DNA from: Streptomyces monashensis
GTDB taxonomy: Bacteria; Actinomycetota; Actinomycetes; Streptomycetales; Streptomycetaceae
Direction: 5' to 3'
NCBI RefSeq assembly: GCF_001866665.1
Contig: NZ_MLYO01000011.1
Coordinates: forward strand, 62,001-126,000
Length of the DNA: 64,000 nt
The notes beneath the pieces were generated by a model. It saw only the letters and a program-made list of their open reading frames with translations. It was not told the DNA's origin and made no database searches. Below, piece by piece: positions 43,139-50,979 of this stretch. The position numbers and the translations under genes are program-made. Position 1 is the stretch's first letter, and each line of letters begins with the position of its first letter.

Positions 43139-43319
43139 CTGTCCGCCCTGGTCACGCCCGCACTCGTCGGCGACGCGCCGATCGGAGCACTGTTCTTCGG
43201 GGAGCGGTCCGGACCGATGCCGCACGCCGGGTGGTACGCACGCGTGCGTGTGTCCGTCGGCGTCGCGAAGATGGCAGGGGACCACGAGACAGCAGCCGGA
43301 CGACGACAGGGAGCCGTCA
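43139..43319 (+). pseudogene. Possible decayed coding remnant
   Basis: In the 271-bp gap upstream of the dehydrogenase, one frame from about 43139 reads LSALVTPALVGDAPIGALFF and continues for about 40 codons with the high G/C third-position bias of a gene. It has no good start and then runs into the dehydrogenase start in another frame. No family is recognised. It may be a leftover of a deleted gene or chance. Confidence 0.25.
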
Positions 43320-44219
43320 ATGAGCGACAAGCCGACCGTGAGCGTGCTGGGCACCGGCATCATGGGGGCCGCCATGGCCCGCAATCTGTGCCGGGCAGGG
43401 CTGGACGTGCGGGTCTGGAACCGGACGCGCGAGAAAGCCGAACCGCTCGCCGCCGACGGTGCCCGCGTCGCCGCCACGCCCGCCGAGGCCGTCGAGGGCG
43501 CCGACGTCGTCCTGACGATGCTCTACGACGGCCGGACGGTCCTGGACACCCTGGGCGAGGCCGCCCCGGCGCTGCGCCCCGGCACGGTGTGGGCGCAGTG
43601 CACCACCGCCGGCACCGACCTGGTCGGCGACCTGGCCGCGTTCGCCCGCGAGCACGGGCTGGTCTTCTACGACGCTCCCGTCCTCGGCACCCGCCAGCCC
43701 GCCGAGGCCGGTCAGCTGACCGTGCTGGCCGCCGGGCCGCAGGAGGGGCGGGCCACACTCGCGCCGGTCTTCGACGCGGTCGGCGCGAAGACCGTGTGGA
43801 CCGGGGACGACGGTGCCTCGGGCAGCGCCAGCCGGCTGAAGCTGGTGGCCAACAGCTGGGTCCTCGCCGCCACGGCCGCGACCGGCGAGGTGCTCGCCCT
43901 CGCCCGGGCCCTCGGCGTGGATCCGCAGGGCTTCTTCGACCTCATCGAGGGCGGCCCGCTCGACATGGGCTATCTGCGCGCCAAGGCCGCGCTGGTGCTC
44001 GACGGCAAGCTGTCACCGGCGTCGTTCGCCGTGACCACCGCAGAGAAGGACGCCCGGCTGATCGTGCAGGCCGGCGAGCGCGGCGGCGTACGCCTCGACG
44101 TCGCCGCCGCGACCGCCGAGCGGTTCGCCCGCGCCGCCGCCCAGGGCCACGCCGACGAGGACATGGCCGCCGCGTACTTCGCCAGCTTCGACGAGAAGGG
44201 CGCGCAGACGCCGACATGA
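43320..44219 (+). CDS. NAD(P)-dependent 3-hydroxyisobutyrate dehydrogenase-like oxidoreductase
   Basis: This 299-residue beta-hydroxyacid dehydrogenase shows VSVLGTGIMGAAMARNLCRAG (GxGxMG cofactor motif, about 7-26), NRTREKA, FYDAPVLGTRQPAEAGQLTVLAAG, and the catalytic-Lys region GSASRLKLVANSWVL (about 175-189). The C-terminal helical domain is complete. The ATG has GGGAG six bases upstream. Substrates of this family range from 3-hydroxyisobutyrate to imines, so specificity is open. The DUF1876 gene follows after 55 bp. Confidence 0.87.
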   Translation: MSDKPTVSVLGTGIMGAAMARNLCRAGLDVRVWNRTREKAEPLAADGARVAATPAEAVEGADVVLTMLYDGRTVLDTLGEAAPALRPGTVWAQCTTAGTDLVGDLAAFAREHGLVFYDAPVLGTRQPAEAGQLTVLAAGPQEGRATLAPVFDAVGAKTVWTGDDGASGSASRLKLVANSWVLAATAATGEVLALARALGVDPQGFFDLIEGGPLDMGYLRAKAALVLDGKLSPASFAVTTAEKDARLIVQAGERGGVRLDVAAATAERFARAAAQGHADEDMAAAYFASFDEKGAQTPT

Positions 44220-44274
44220 CGGCCGGGGCTTCCAGGGCGCACCCTGGAAGCAGCGGTCTTCGGAGGTGGTCGTC

Positions 44275-44550
44275 ATGTTGCAAACCGCTGTCGGATGGCA
44301 TGTCGAGATGGAGTTCGTGGAGGACGATCTGCACACGCGCGCGGTGGCCATGGTGCGCTTGCCCGACGGCTCGGAGATGCGCGCGCACGGCCGGGCCAGC
44401 AGGCACACCGTCGACGCCAACCAGCCCAGGGTCGGCGAGGAGATCGCGGGCGCGCGCGCCCTCAACGAACTGGCCATGCAACTGCTCACCAAGGCCCACG
44501 GAGAGATCGACGCGGCGTCCGGACGGACTTCGCACCCGATCAACGTGTGA
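44275..44550 (+). CDS. DUF1876 (dsRBD-like fold) protein
   Basis: This 91-residue protein, WHVEMEFVEDDLHTRAVAMVRLPDGSEMRAHGRASRHTVDANQPRVGEEIAGARALNELAMQLL, matches the DUF1876 pattern found in many actinobacterial genomes in multiple copies. A beta-sheet followed by a helix is predicted. GGAGG lies eight bases before the ATG. Function is unknown to me. It follows the dehydrogenase gene on the same strand. Confidence 0.8.
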   Translation: MLQTAVGWHVEMEFVEDDLHTRAVAMVRLPDGSEMRAHGRASRHTVDANQPRVGEEIAGARALNELAMQLLTKAHGEIDAASGRTSHPINV

Positions 44551-44575
44551 CGCCGGGCGGGCCCGGCGGCGCGCG

Positions 44576-45751
44576 TTACGCGAGCGCCGTGCGCAGCGCC
44601 CGGACCAGCGCCTGCGCCCTCGGGTCCGCCGTCACGCTGGTGCGGAAGCCGTTGGTGACGTAGCCGAAGGAGATGCCGGACTCCGGGTCGGCGAACGCGA
44701 GGGCGCCGCCGCGGCCCGGGTGGCCGAAGGAACCGGGGGCGAGGAGCGGGGACGCGCTGCCGTGCAGCATGTAGCCGAGGCCGAACCGGGTGCCCACCAC
44801 CAGGACCCGGTCCGGTCCGGCGGACTGCTCGGCGCGGGCCAGTTCCGTCGTCCGGGCGGTGAACAGGCGCGTGCCGCCGTCCACGTCGCCGATGAGGGAC
44901 GCGTAGACGCGGGCCAGCCCGTCGGCGGTGGCGATGCCGTTGGAGGCGGGCAGGGCGGCCGCGCGGTAGGCGGGGTCGTTCTCGTCGGGGAGCGGGGTGA
45001 TGGCGGCGAACGCCCGCCGGGTCAGCGAGTCCGGATCGGCGTAGGCCTCGGCCACCGCGCGCTTGGGGCGCGTCTTCAGCGTGCCCGCGGTCTCCGGCGC
45101 CTCGACCGGCCCGACGCAGCCCACGCGCGCGTGCTCCGACTCCGGCAGCCCGAGCCAGAGGTCCGCGCCGACGGGTCCGGCGATCTCGTCCGCGATCCAG
45201 TCGCCGACCGGGCGGCCGGTGACCCGCCGGATCAGCTCGCCGGCGAGCCAGCTGTAGGTCTGGGCGTGGTAGCCGTGGTCCGTGCCCGGCTCCCACACCG
45301 GCGGCTGCGCGGCGACCGCGGCGGCGCCCAGGTCGGGGTCGGCGGCCTCGGCCGGGGTCAGCGGGCGGTCCAGCGCCGGTATGCCCGCGCGGTGCGCCAG
45401 CAGATGCCGGACGAGGGTGTGTTCCTTGCCGGCCGCCTTGTACTCGGGCCAGTACGCGCCGACCGGGGCGTCCAGGTCCAGTTCGCCGCGCTGGTGCAGG
45501 AGCAGCAGCGCGGCGGCGGCGACGCCCTTGGTCGCCGAGCGCACGATCTGCGCCGTTCCGCGCTCCCAGGCCGGCCCGTCGGCCGTACCGTCGACGTCCT
45601 TCGCGCCGGCCCACAGATCGACGACCTTGTGCCCGTCGCGGTACACGGCCACCGCCGCGCCGCGCTCGCCGAGCAGCGCGAAGTTCGCGGCGAACGCCTC
45701 CCTGACCGGCTCGAAGCCCTCGGCCACTGCGCCGTGCACGTCCACGTCCAC
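44576..45751 (-). CDS. Serine hydrolase, beta-lactamase class C/EstB-like
   Basis: This 391-residue protein has Ser72-x-x-Lys75 in VRSATKGVAAA. The conserved HGYHAQTYSWLAGELIRRVTGRPVGDW region (about residue 160) supplies the Tyr, and GHPGRGGALAFADPESGISFGYVTN is the KTG-like third motif of EstB-type esterases. No signal peptide is seen, so it is probably cytosolic, an esterase rather than a beta-lactamase. It is convergent with DUF1876. Confidence 0.87.
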   Translation of the reverse strand: MDVDVHGAVAEGFEPVREAFAANFALLGERGAAVAVYRDGHKVVDLWAGAKDVDGTADGPAWERGTAQIVRSATKGVAAAALLLLHQRGELDLDAPVGAYWPEYKAAGKEHTLVRHLLAHRAGIPALDRPLTPAEAADPDLGAAAVAAQPPVWEPGTDHGYHAQTYSWLAGELIRRVTGRPVGDWIADEIAGPVGADLWLGLPESEHARVGCVGPVEAPETAGTLKTRPKRAVAEAYADPDSLTRRAFAAITPLPDENDPAYRAAALPASNGIATADGLARVYASLIGDVDGGTRLFTARTTELARAEQSAGPDRVLVVGTRFGLGYMLHGSASPLLAPGSFGHPGRGGALAFADPESGISFGYVTNGFRTSVTADPRAQALVRALRTALA

Positions 45752-45834
45752 GTCCGCCGTCCTTTCCCGTACGGTCCCATCCCCTGCGACAGTGCGTGCA
45801 ACGCCGCCCGTGCGCCTGCGATTCCTCGGCGGGA

Positions 45835-46281
45835 TCAGCCCAGCAGAATCGTTACGTCGATGTTGCCGCGCGTCGCGTTGGAGTACGGGCAGACCTCGTG
45901 CGCCGCGTCCACCAGCCGGGCCGCCAGGCCGGCGTCCAGGACCGGCAGGGAGACGCTGAGGGCGACGGCGAGGCCGTAGCCGCGCTGCCTGTTCGGGCCG
46001 ATGCCGACCTTCGCGGCCACCGTGGAGCCGGTCAGGTCGTAGCCCGCGCGGTTGCCGACCAGGATCAGCGCGTTGTGGAAGCAGGAGCTGTATCCGGCCG
46101 CGAACAACTGCTCCGGGTTGGTGCCGTCGCCGTCGCCGCCCAGCTGCGGCGGCATCGCGACCTTCAGTGCGAGGCGGCCGTCCTGGCTGGTGACATGGCC
46201 GTCCCGGCCGCCGTGGGCGGTGGCTTCGGCGACATACATGATCTTCGTCGGACGCGTGTCGACGGCGGAGTCCTCAGTCAT
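45835..46281 (-). CDS. ohr: Organic hydroperoxide resistance protein
   Basis: This 148-residue OsmC/Ohr peroxidase reduces organic hydroperoxides using lipoyl-dependent thiols. Both catalytic cysteines are present, Cys67 in AAGYSSCFHNAL and Cys131 in VCPYSNATRGN. The conserved QLFAAGY and Glu57 are also present. ATG 46281 has GGGGAAGG upstream. It follows ohrR on the same strand after 106 bp, with an operator-like palindrome between. This is the standard organic-peroxide stress pair. Confidence 0.94.
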   Translation of the reverse strand: MTEDSAVDTRPTKIMYVAEATAHGGRDGHVTSQDGRLALKVAMPPQLGGDGDGTNPEQLFAAGYSSCFHNALILVGNRAGYDLTGSTVAAKVGIGPNRQRGYGLAVALSVSLPVLDAGLAARLVDAAHEVCPYSNATRGNIDVTILLG

Positions 46282-46314
46282 GGCCGGCCTTCCCCGGAAT
46301 ACATGGCGCACAGA

Positions 46315-46332
46315 TACATCGTGCACAAGGTA
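46315..46332. promoter_or_regulatory. OhrR operator candidate
   Basis: TACATCGTGCACAAGGTA is an inverted repeat with two mismatches per half (TAC-x-T-x-GTG/CAC-x-A-x-GTA). It lies 34 bp upstream of ohr, between ohrR and ohr. MarR-type OhrR operators are of this length. Confidence 0.5.
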
Positions 46333-46387
46333 CTGGCCGGTACGTCGGTGCGTGCCGTCAGGGTGGGCGACCGCGGGTAAGGCGAGC

Positions 46388-46882
46388 TCAGTGCGCCCGG
46401 TGCCGGTCGGCCGCCGCCGTGGCGCGTTCGGCGAGGTCCCGCAACTCCGCGCGCAACCGCGCGACGTCCTCGGCGCCGAGCCCCGTCGTGGTGAGCAGCG
46501 CGCCGGGTATCCGCGCTGCGCGCTCCCTGAGTTCCTCCCCGCGCCCGGTGCACGCGACGAGCACCGAGCGCTCGTCGTCCGCCGCGCGCTCCCTGCGCAC
46601 CAGACCCGCCGCCTCCAGCCGCTTCAGCAACGGCGAGACGGTCCCGTAGTCCAGCCGCAGGGCGCTCGCCAGCTCCTTCACGCTGGTCTCGCCGTGCTCC
46701 CAGAGCACCAGCAGCACCAGGTACTGGGGGTAGGTGAGCCCGAGGTCGTCCAGAAGTGGACGGTATGCGGCGGTCACGGCGCGCTGTGCGGCGTACAGCG
46801 CGAAGCAGAGCTGGTCGTCCAGCAGCAGCGACCCGGCGGCCCCTTTGTCGTCTCGGTCGTCTTGAGGCGTCACGCGCCCCAT
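46388..46882 (-). CDS. ohrR: MarR-family organic peroxide sensor
   Basis: This 164-residue redox repressor carries the sensing cysteine Cys26 in LLLDDQLCFALYAAQRAV. A MarR winged helix follows (about 60-115: LWEHGETSVKELASALRLDYGTVSPLLKRLEAAGLVRRERAADDERSVLV). Oxidation of Cys26 by organic hydroperoxide releases DNA and induces ohr. The start is ATG 46882; GTG 46873 is an alternative. No further cysteines lie in the conserved region, so it is probably the one-Cys class. Confidence 0.92.
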   Translation of the reverse strand: MGRVTPQDDRDDKGAAGSLLLDDQLCFALYAAQRAVTAAYRPLLDDLGLTYPQYLVLLVLWEHGETSVKELASALRLDYGTVSPLLKRLEAAGLVRRERAADDERSVLVACTGRGEELRERAARIPGALLTTTGLGAEDVARLRAELRDLAERATAAADRHRAH

Positions 46883-46967
46883 TCTCGCGGACGCGTGACG
46901 CGCCGAGCGGCGCGCGTCCCGAAGCACCTGCCCGCCCCCTCGTGCCCCAAAAGTGTGCAAACCGGAA

Positions 46968-46980
46968 AATGTGGCACATT
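46968..46980. promoter_or_regulatory. Perfect palindrome AATGTG-G-CACATT between ohrR and ssgE
   Basis: A 6-1-6 bp palindrome lies 85 bp upstream of ohrR and 59 bp upstream of ssgE, in a gap of relatively low GC. It could regulate either divergent gene. Confidence 0.4.
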
Positions 46981-47038
46981 GGAGAGAAAGCGGATTCGGG
47001 GCTTCCGTGAAGGTCACTCAGGGTGAGAGGGCAGTCCG

Positions 47039-47383
47039 ATGTCTGTGGTCGAACAGTACGCGCGCGTCCACATCGTCACGGAAGAGGACGAGGAGGATCC
47101 GGAGGCCGTACCGGTGCTGCTGCGGTACGACCCCGACAGTGATCCGCGCTCGGTGCGGATCGACCTGCCCGGTACCCACGAGTGGACCTTCTCCCGCTCC
47201 CTGCTGGAGCAGGGACTGCGGACCCCGGCCGAGAGCGGCGACGTACGTGTGTGGCCGTGCGGGCGCGTGCAGGCCGTCGTGGAGTTCCATTCGGACAACG
47301 GTGTCGAGGTCGTCCAGTTCGAGTCGAAGGCGCTGCTCAGGTTCCTGCGGCGCACCTACACCGCGGAACCCGTGCGGACCTGA
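47039..47383 (+). CDS. ssgE: SsgA-like sporulation protein
   Basis: This 114-residue SALP belongs to the family that controls septum placement, spore wall and spore release in Streptomyces. PVLLRYDPDSDPRSVRIDL, EWTFSRSLLEQGL, GDVRVWPCG and SKALLRFLRRTY are the SALP hallmarks. The location next to the paired penicillin-binding protein genes matches S. coelicolor ssgE (SCO3158), associated with spore dissociation. Its TGA is immediately followed by the complementary stop of the next gene (TGATCA). Confidence 0.85.
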   Translation: MSVVEQYARVHIVTEEDEEDPEAVPVLLRYDPDSDPRSVRIDLPGTHEWTFSRSLLEQGLRTPAESGDVRVWPCGRVQAVVEFHSDNGVEVVQFESKALLRFLRRTYTAEPVRT

Positions 47384-49054
47384 TCAGCCGCCCGTCTTCA
47401 GCAGCGCCGCCACGATCGGCCCGGCCGTGTCGCCGCCGTGGCCGCCCGCCTCGACCACGCCCGCCGCGGCGAGGTCGCCCTTGTAGGCCGTGAACCAGCC
47501 GTTCGGCTTCTTCTGGCCGTCGACCTCGGCGGAGCCCGTCTTGGCGCCGTAGTCCCCGCTCATGCCCGCCATCGCCTTGGCCGCCGTCCCGTAGTCCGCC
47601 GTGAACTTCATGACGTCCTTCAGCTGGGACTGGGTCTTCGCCGACATCGTGCGCGCGGCCTTCGCCAGCGTGCGGTGGTCCACCGAGGGCGCGACCAGGT
47701 ACGGCTGGTGGAAGGAGCCCGCCTCGACCGTCGCCGCCACCGACGCCATGTTCAGCGGGTTCATCCGCACCGCGCCCTGGCCGATCAGCGAGGCGCCCAT
47801 CTGCGCGCCGCTCTGCACCGGCACGGAGCCGTCGAACGACGGGACGCCGATGGCCCAGTTGTCCATGCCGAGGCCGTAGACCTGCTGCGCCTCCTTCGTC
47901 AGGTCGTCGTTCGACAGCTTCGGCGCGAAGTCGATGAAGGCGTTGTTGCAGGAGGCCCCGAAGCTCTGCCGGAACGTGCCCTTCTTGATCTCGGAGTCGC
48001 CGTCGTTGTGGAACGTCCAGCCGGCGACCTTGTATGTCTTGGGGCAGGGGTGCGAGGCGTCCGGCGTGATGAGGTTCTTCTCGAACAGCATCGTCGACGT
48101 CACGATCTTCATCGTGGAGCCGGGCGCGAGGGAGCCCTGGAAGCCGACGTTGAAGCCGTGCCCGCTGTTGGCGACCGCGAGGATCTCGCCCGTGGACGGC
48201 CGCACGACCACCACCGAGGCCTTCTGCTGCTTGTTCACCTGCTGCTCGGCGGCCGCCTGGAGCGTGGGGTTCAGCGTCGTGTGCACCGTGCCCGGCGTGC
48301 CCTGGCTCAGCGCGACGAGTGTCTTGTCGGACAGCTCGGCCTTCTGCGAGGCCTTGCCGCGCACCACGCGCAGTTCGATGCCCGCCTTGCCGCCCGCCGA
48401 CTTGCCGTACTTCGCGCGCAGCCCGTCCAGCACCGGGCCCAGAGACGGGTACTTGGCGGCCGTCAGCTCGCCGCCGTCGCGGTCCAGCGCCTTGACGGGC
48501 GGGGTGCCCGACGCGCCGGTGACCAGGGTGTCGCCGTCCTGCAGGTCCGGCTGGACGACGGAGGAGTGCCAGTCGACCAGCGGCTTGCCGTCGCTCGCCC
48601 GGCGCACCACGGTGAGCGAACTGCCGTACGCCAGCGGCTTGCTGAGCTTGTCGTACGACACCGTCGCCTTGACGGAGAACGGCACCTTCGCGCCCGTGGC
48701 CGCGCCGGGGGTGAGGGTGACGCCCGTCAGGTGGGCGTCCTTGGTGAGGCCGGTGAGCAGGGCGGTGGCGGCCGAGGTGTCGTTCGTGGCGTCTGCCGCC
48801 TCGGCGGCCTTGCCCTGCTGCCAGGCTGTCAGGAAGCGGATGGCGGCCGTGTGGACCTCGGCGGCGCTGAGCGGACCGGTCCTGACGGCCTTGTGGTCGG
48901 CCGAGGCGGACGTGCGCTCGTCGGCCGCCGCGCCGCCGTCCGCCACCGCGTAGACGGCGAATCCGGCACCGGCCGCGACCACGGCGATCATCCCGCCGAG
49001 CACCGCCGGCTTCGTCGTCCTCCGTCGCTCGGCGACGCGCCTTCTGTTGCCCAC
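47384..49054 (-). CDS. Penicillin-binding protein with MecA_N-type domain
   Basis: This 556-residue class B transpeptidase cross-links peptidoglycan outside the membrane. It has one N-terminal helix (about 17-38), an NTF2-like MecA_N domain (about 55-170), a linker, and a transpeptidase domain with Ser313-x-x-Lys316 (STMK), Ser368-Cys-Asn and Lys505-Thr-Gly. The GTG start at 49054 has GGAGG ten bases upstream. It is one of two adjacent homologous genes on this strand, 98 bp apart, and lies next to ssgE, suggesting sporulation-wall duty. Confidence 0.93.
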   Translation of the reverse strand: MGNRRRVAERRRTTKPAVLGGMIAVVAAGAGFAVYAVADGGAAADERTSASADHKAVRTGPLSAAEVHTAAIRFLTAWQQGKAAEAADATNDTSAATALLTGLTKDAHLTGVTLTPGAATGAKVPFSVKATVSYDKLSKPLAYGSSLTVVRRASDGKPLVDWHSSVVQPDLQDGDTLVTGASGTPPVKALDRDGGELTAAKYPSLGPVLDGLRAKYGKSAGGKAGIELRVVRGKASQKAELSDKTLVALSQGTPGTVHTTLNPTLQAAAEQQVNKQQKASVVVVRPSTGEILAVANSGHGFNVGFQGSLAPGSTMKIVTSTMLFEKNLITPDASHPCPKTYKVAGWTFHNDGDSEIKKGTFRQSFGASCNNAFIDFAPKLSNDDLTKEAQQVYGLGMDNWAIGVPSFDGSVPVQSGAQMGASLIGQGAVRMNPLNMASVAATVEAGSFHQPYLVAPSVDHRTLAKAARTMSAKTQSQLKDVMKFTADYGTAAKAMAGMSGDYGAKTGSAEVDGQKKPNGWFTAYKGDLAAAGVVEAGGHGGDTAGPIVAALLKTGG

Positions 49055-49152
49055 AGCCTCAGTTCCTCCGTGCGATCCCCAGGGTCCCCGCCACCCCTTC
49101 ACTCTCCCCAACGACGGCAATCACCTTAAAGTCCCCACCTCTGAGGGTGACG

Positions 49153-50775
49153 TCAGTCGGCATTTCGTAGCACGGTTGCGACAATCGGCCCGGCCGCGTC
49201 GATGCCGTGCCCGCCGTCCTGGGCCATCGCGGCGGCGGCGACGTCGCCCCGGTACCCGGTGAACCAGCTGTTGGACTTGGCCTGTCCGTCGACCTCCGCC
49301 GAGCCGGTCTTGGCACCGATGTCGCCGCCGAGCCCGGCCATGACGCCGGCCGCCGTGCCGCTGTGCGCGGTGCGGCTCATCATGGCGCGCAGCTGCTGGA
49401 CCGTGCTCGGTGACAGCCCACGCGCGCGTGCCGGTTCGCGGCCGTCCAGGGAGAGCGGTACGAGGACCGGCTGGCGGAACGTTCCGGTCGCCGCGGTTGC
49501 CGTCACGGAAGCCATGTTCAGAGGGTTCATCTGGACCTGGCCCTGGCCGATCAGGTCGGCCGCCGTGTCCGGGCCGCCGGAGGCCGGCACCCGGCCGTCG
49601 AAGGAGGGCACGCCCACCTTCCAGTCGCCGCCGAGCCCGAAGCGCTGCTCGGCCTCCCGGGTGAGCGAGTCGGCCTTCACCGAGTCGGCGAACTTCACGA
49701 ACGCCGTGTTGCAGGACCGGGCGAAGCTCTCCGCGAGGGTGGCGTGCTCGTCCGGCGCGAGGCCCGTGAGGTTGTGGAAGGTCTGGCTCTGCCAGACCGC
49801 CGACGGCGGGCAGGGCGCCGGGCCGTTCGCGGTGGTCAGGCCGGTGTCGATGAGGGTCGCGGCGCTGATGATCTTCATCGTGGAGCCGGGCGCGAGAGCG
49901 CCGAGGAAGGCCGCGTCGAAGCCGTCCGCGCGGTGGTTGGCGACGGCCAGCACCTCTCCCGTGCTCGGCTTGACCGCCACGACCGACGACTCGGCGTACT
50001 TCTGCACAGCCGTCTCGGCCGCCGCCTGGGCGCTCGCGCTGAGCGTCGTGCGCACCCGGCCCGGTATGCCCTCGGCGAGTGTGAGGAGCGGGGTGTCGGC
50101 GTCGCCTCCCCCGTGCCGGATCGCCAGCTCCACGCCGGCCGTGCCGCCCGCCTTGTCGCCGTACCGCTCGCGCAGCTGGTCCAGGATCGGACCGAGGGAC
50201 GGGTACTTCTCCTTCGTCAGCACGGTGCCGTCGCGGTCCACCGCCTCGATCGGCGGGGCCGCCGACTCGCCGGTGGTGAGCGTGTCCCCAGGGCGCAGCC
50301 GCGGATGGACGACCGACGGCCGCCAGTCGACCAGCGGACGGTGCGAGGTCTCGCCGCGTACGACGGTCAGCGTGCTCCGGTAGGACAGCGGCCGGCTCCT
50401 CCCGCCGTAGGACACCGTCGCCCGGACCGTGAACGGCACGCGCGTGCCGGCCGCCGTGCCCGGCGTGACGCGCACCGTGCCGATGTGCGCGGCGCCGGCG
50501 TAGGCCGTCAGCAACTCCTGGGCGGCCTGCGGATAGTTCGTGTACGACGCCGCCGTCGCCGCGTCGCCCTTCTCCCAGGCCGCGAAGAAGCCCTTGGCGG
50601 CCTCCGCGACCTCGGAGCCGCTGGGCGGGCCGGTCCGCACGCCCGCGTGGCCGCTCGTACCCCCGCCGCTCAGTGTGGTGAGCACGTTGTAGGCGCCGTA
50701 GCCGGCACCGCCCAGCATGAGCGCGCACACGGTGCCGATGACGGCACCCTTCACCCCGTTGCGCATCGCGCGCAT
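49153..50775 (-). CDS. Penicillin-binding protein with MecA_N-type domain (second copy)
   Basis: This 540-residue paralogue of the next gene has the same architecture: N-terminal helix (about 7-30), MecA_N-like domain, and a transpeptidase with Ser298-x-x-Lys301 (STMK), an SCN motif (RSCNTAF) and Lys489-Thr-Gly. AGGGAAGGGG precedes the ATG at 50775. It is first in the pair. TTGAACGCGTTCAA, a perfect palindrome, lies 40 bp upstream. Confidence 0.93.
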   Translation of the reverse strand: MRAMRNGVKGAVIGTVCALMLGGAGYGAYNVLTTLSGGGTSGHAGVRTGPPSGSEVAEAAKGFFAAWEKGDAATAASYTNYPQAAQELLTAYAGAAHIGTVRVTPGTAAGTRVPFTVRATVSYGGRSRPLSYRSTLTVVRGETSHRPLVDWRPSVVHPRLRPGDTLTTGESAAPPIEAVDRDGTVLTKEKYPSLGPILDQLRERYGDKAGGTAGVELAIRHGGGDADTPLLTLAEGIPGRVRTTLSASAQAAAETAVQKYAESSVVAVKPSTGEVLAVANHRADGFDAAFLGALAPGSTMKIISAATLIDTGLTTANGPAPCPPSAVWQSQTFHNLTGLAPDEHATLAESFARSCNTAFVKFADSVKADSLTREAEQRFGLGGDWKVGVPSFDGRVPASGGPDTAADLIGQGQVQMNPLNMASVTATAATGTFRQPVLVPLSLDGREPARARGLSPSTVQQLRAMMSRTAHSGTAAGVMAGLGGDIGAKTGSAEVDGQAKSNSWFTGYRGDVAAAAMAQDGGHGIDAAGPIVATVLRNAD

Positions 50776-50814
50776 CCCCTTCCCTGTTACCCGTTCCCCG
50801 TGAACCGAACTGAG

Positions 50815-50828
50815 TTGAACGCGTTCAA
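50815..50828. promoter_or_regulatory. Perfect palindrome TTGAACGCGTTCAA
   Basis: A 14-bp perfect palindrome lies 40 bp upstream of the first PBP gene. TAGAGT on the minus strand (near 50849) could be its -10 element. It is an operator candidate for the PBP transcript. Confidence 0.45.
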
Positions 50829-50979
50829 AAATGGTCGCAGGGGGAACTCTACGAGCTTGTGGGGAAGTTGTGACCGGTGTTGTCGAAACCGTGATGTGGG
50901 CCGCCGGGTTCCGCGTTGTTCCGCCCGTCCGCGCATGCTGAACTGGCTCCCCCAGGGACGCCACAGAGAGGGCCGGCGC

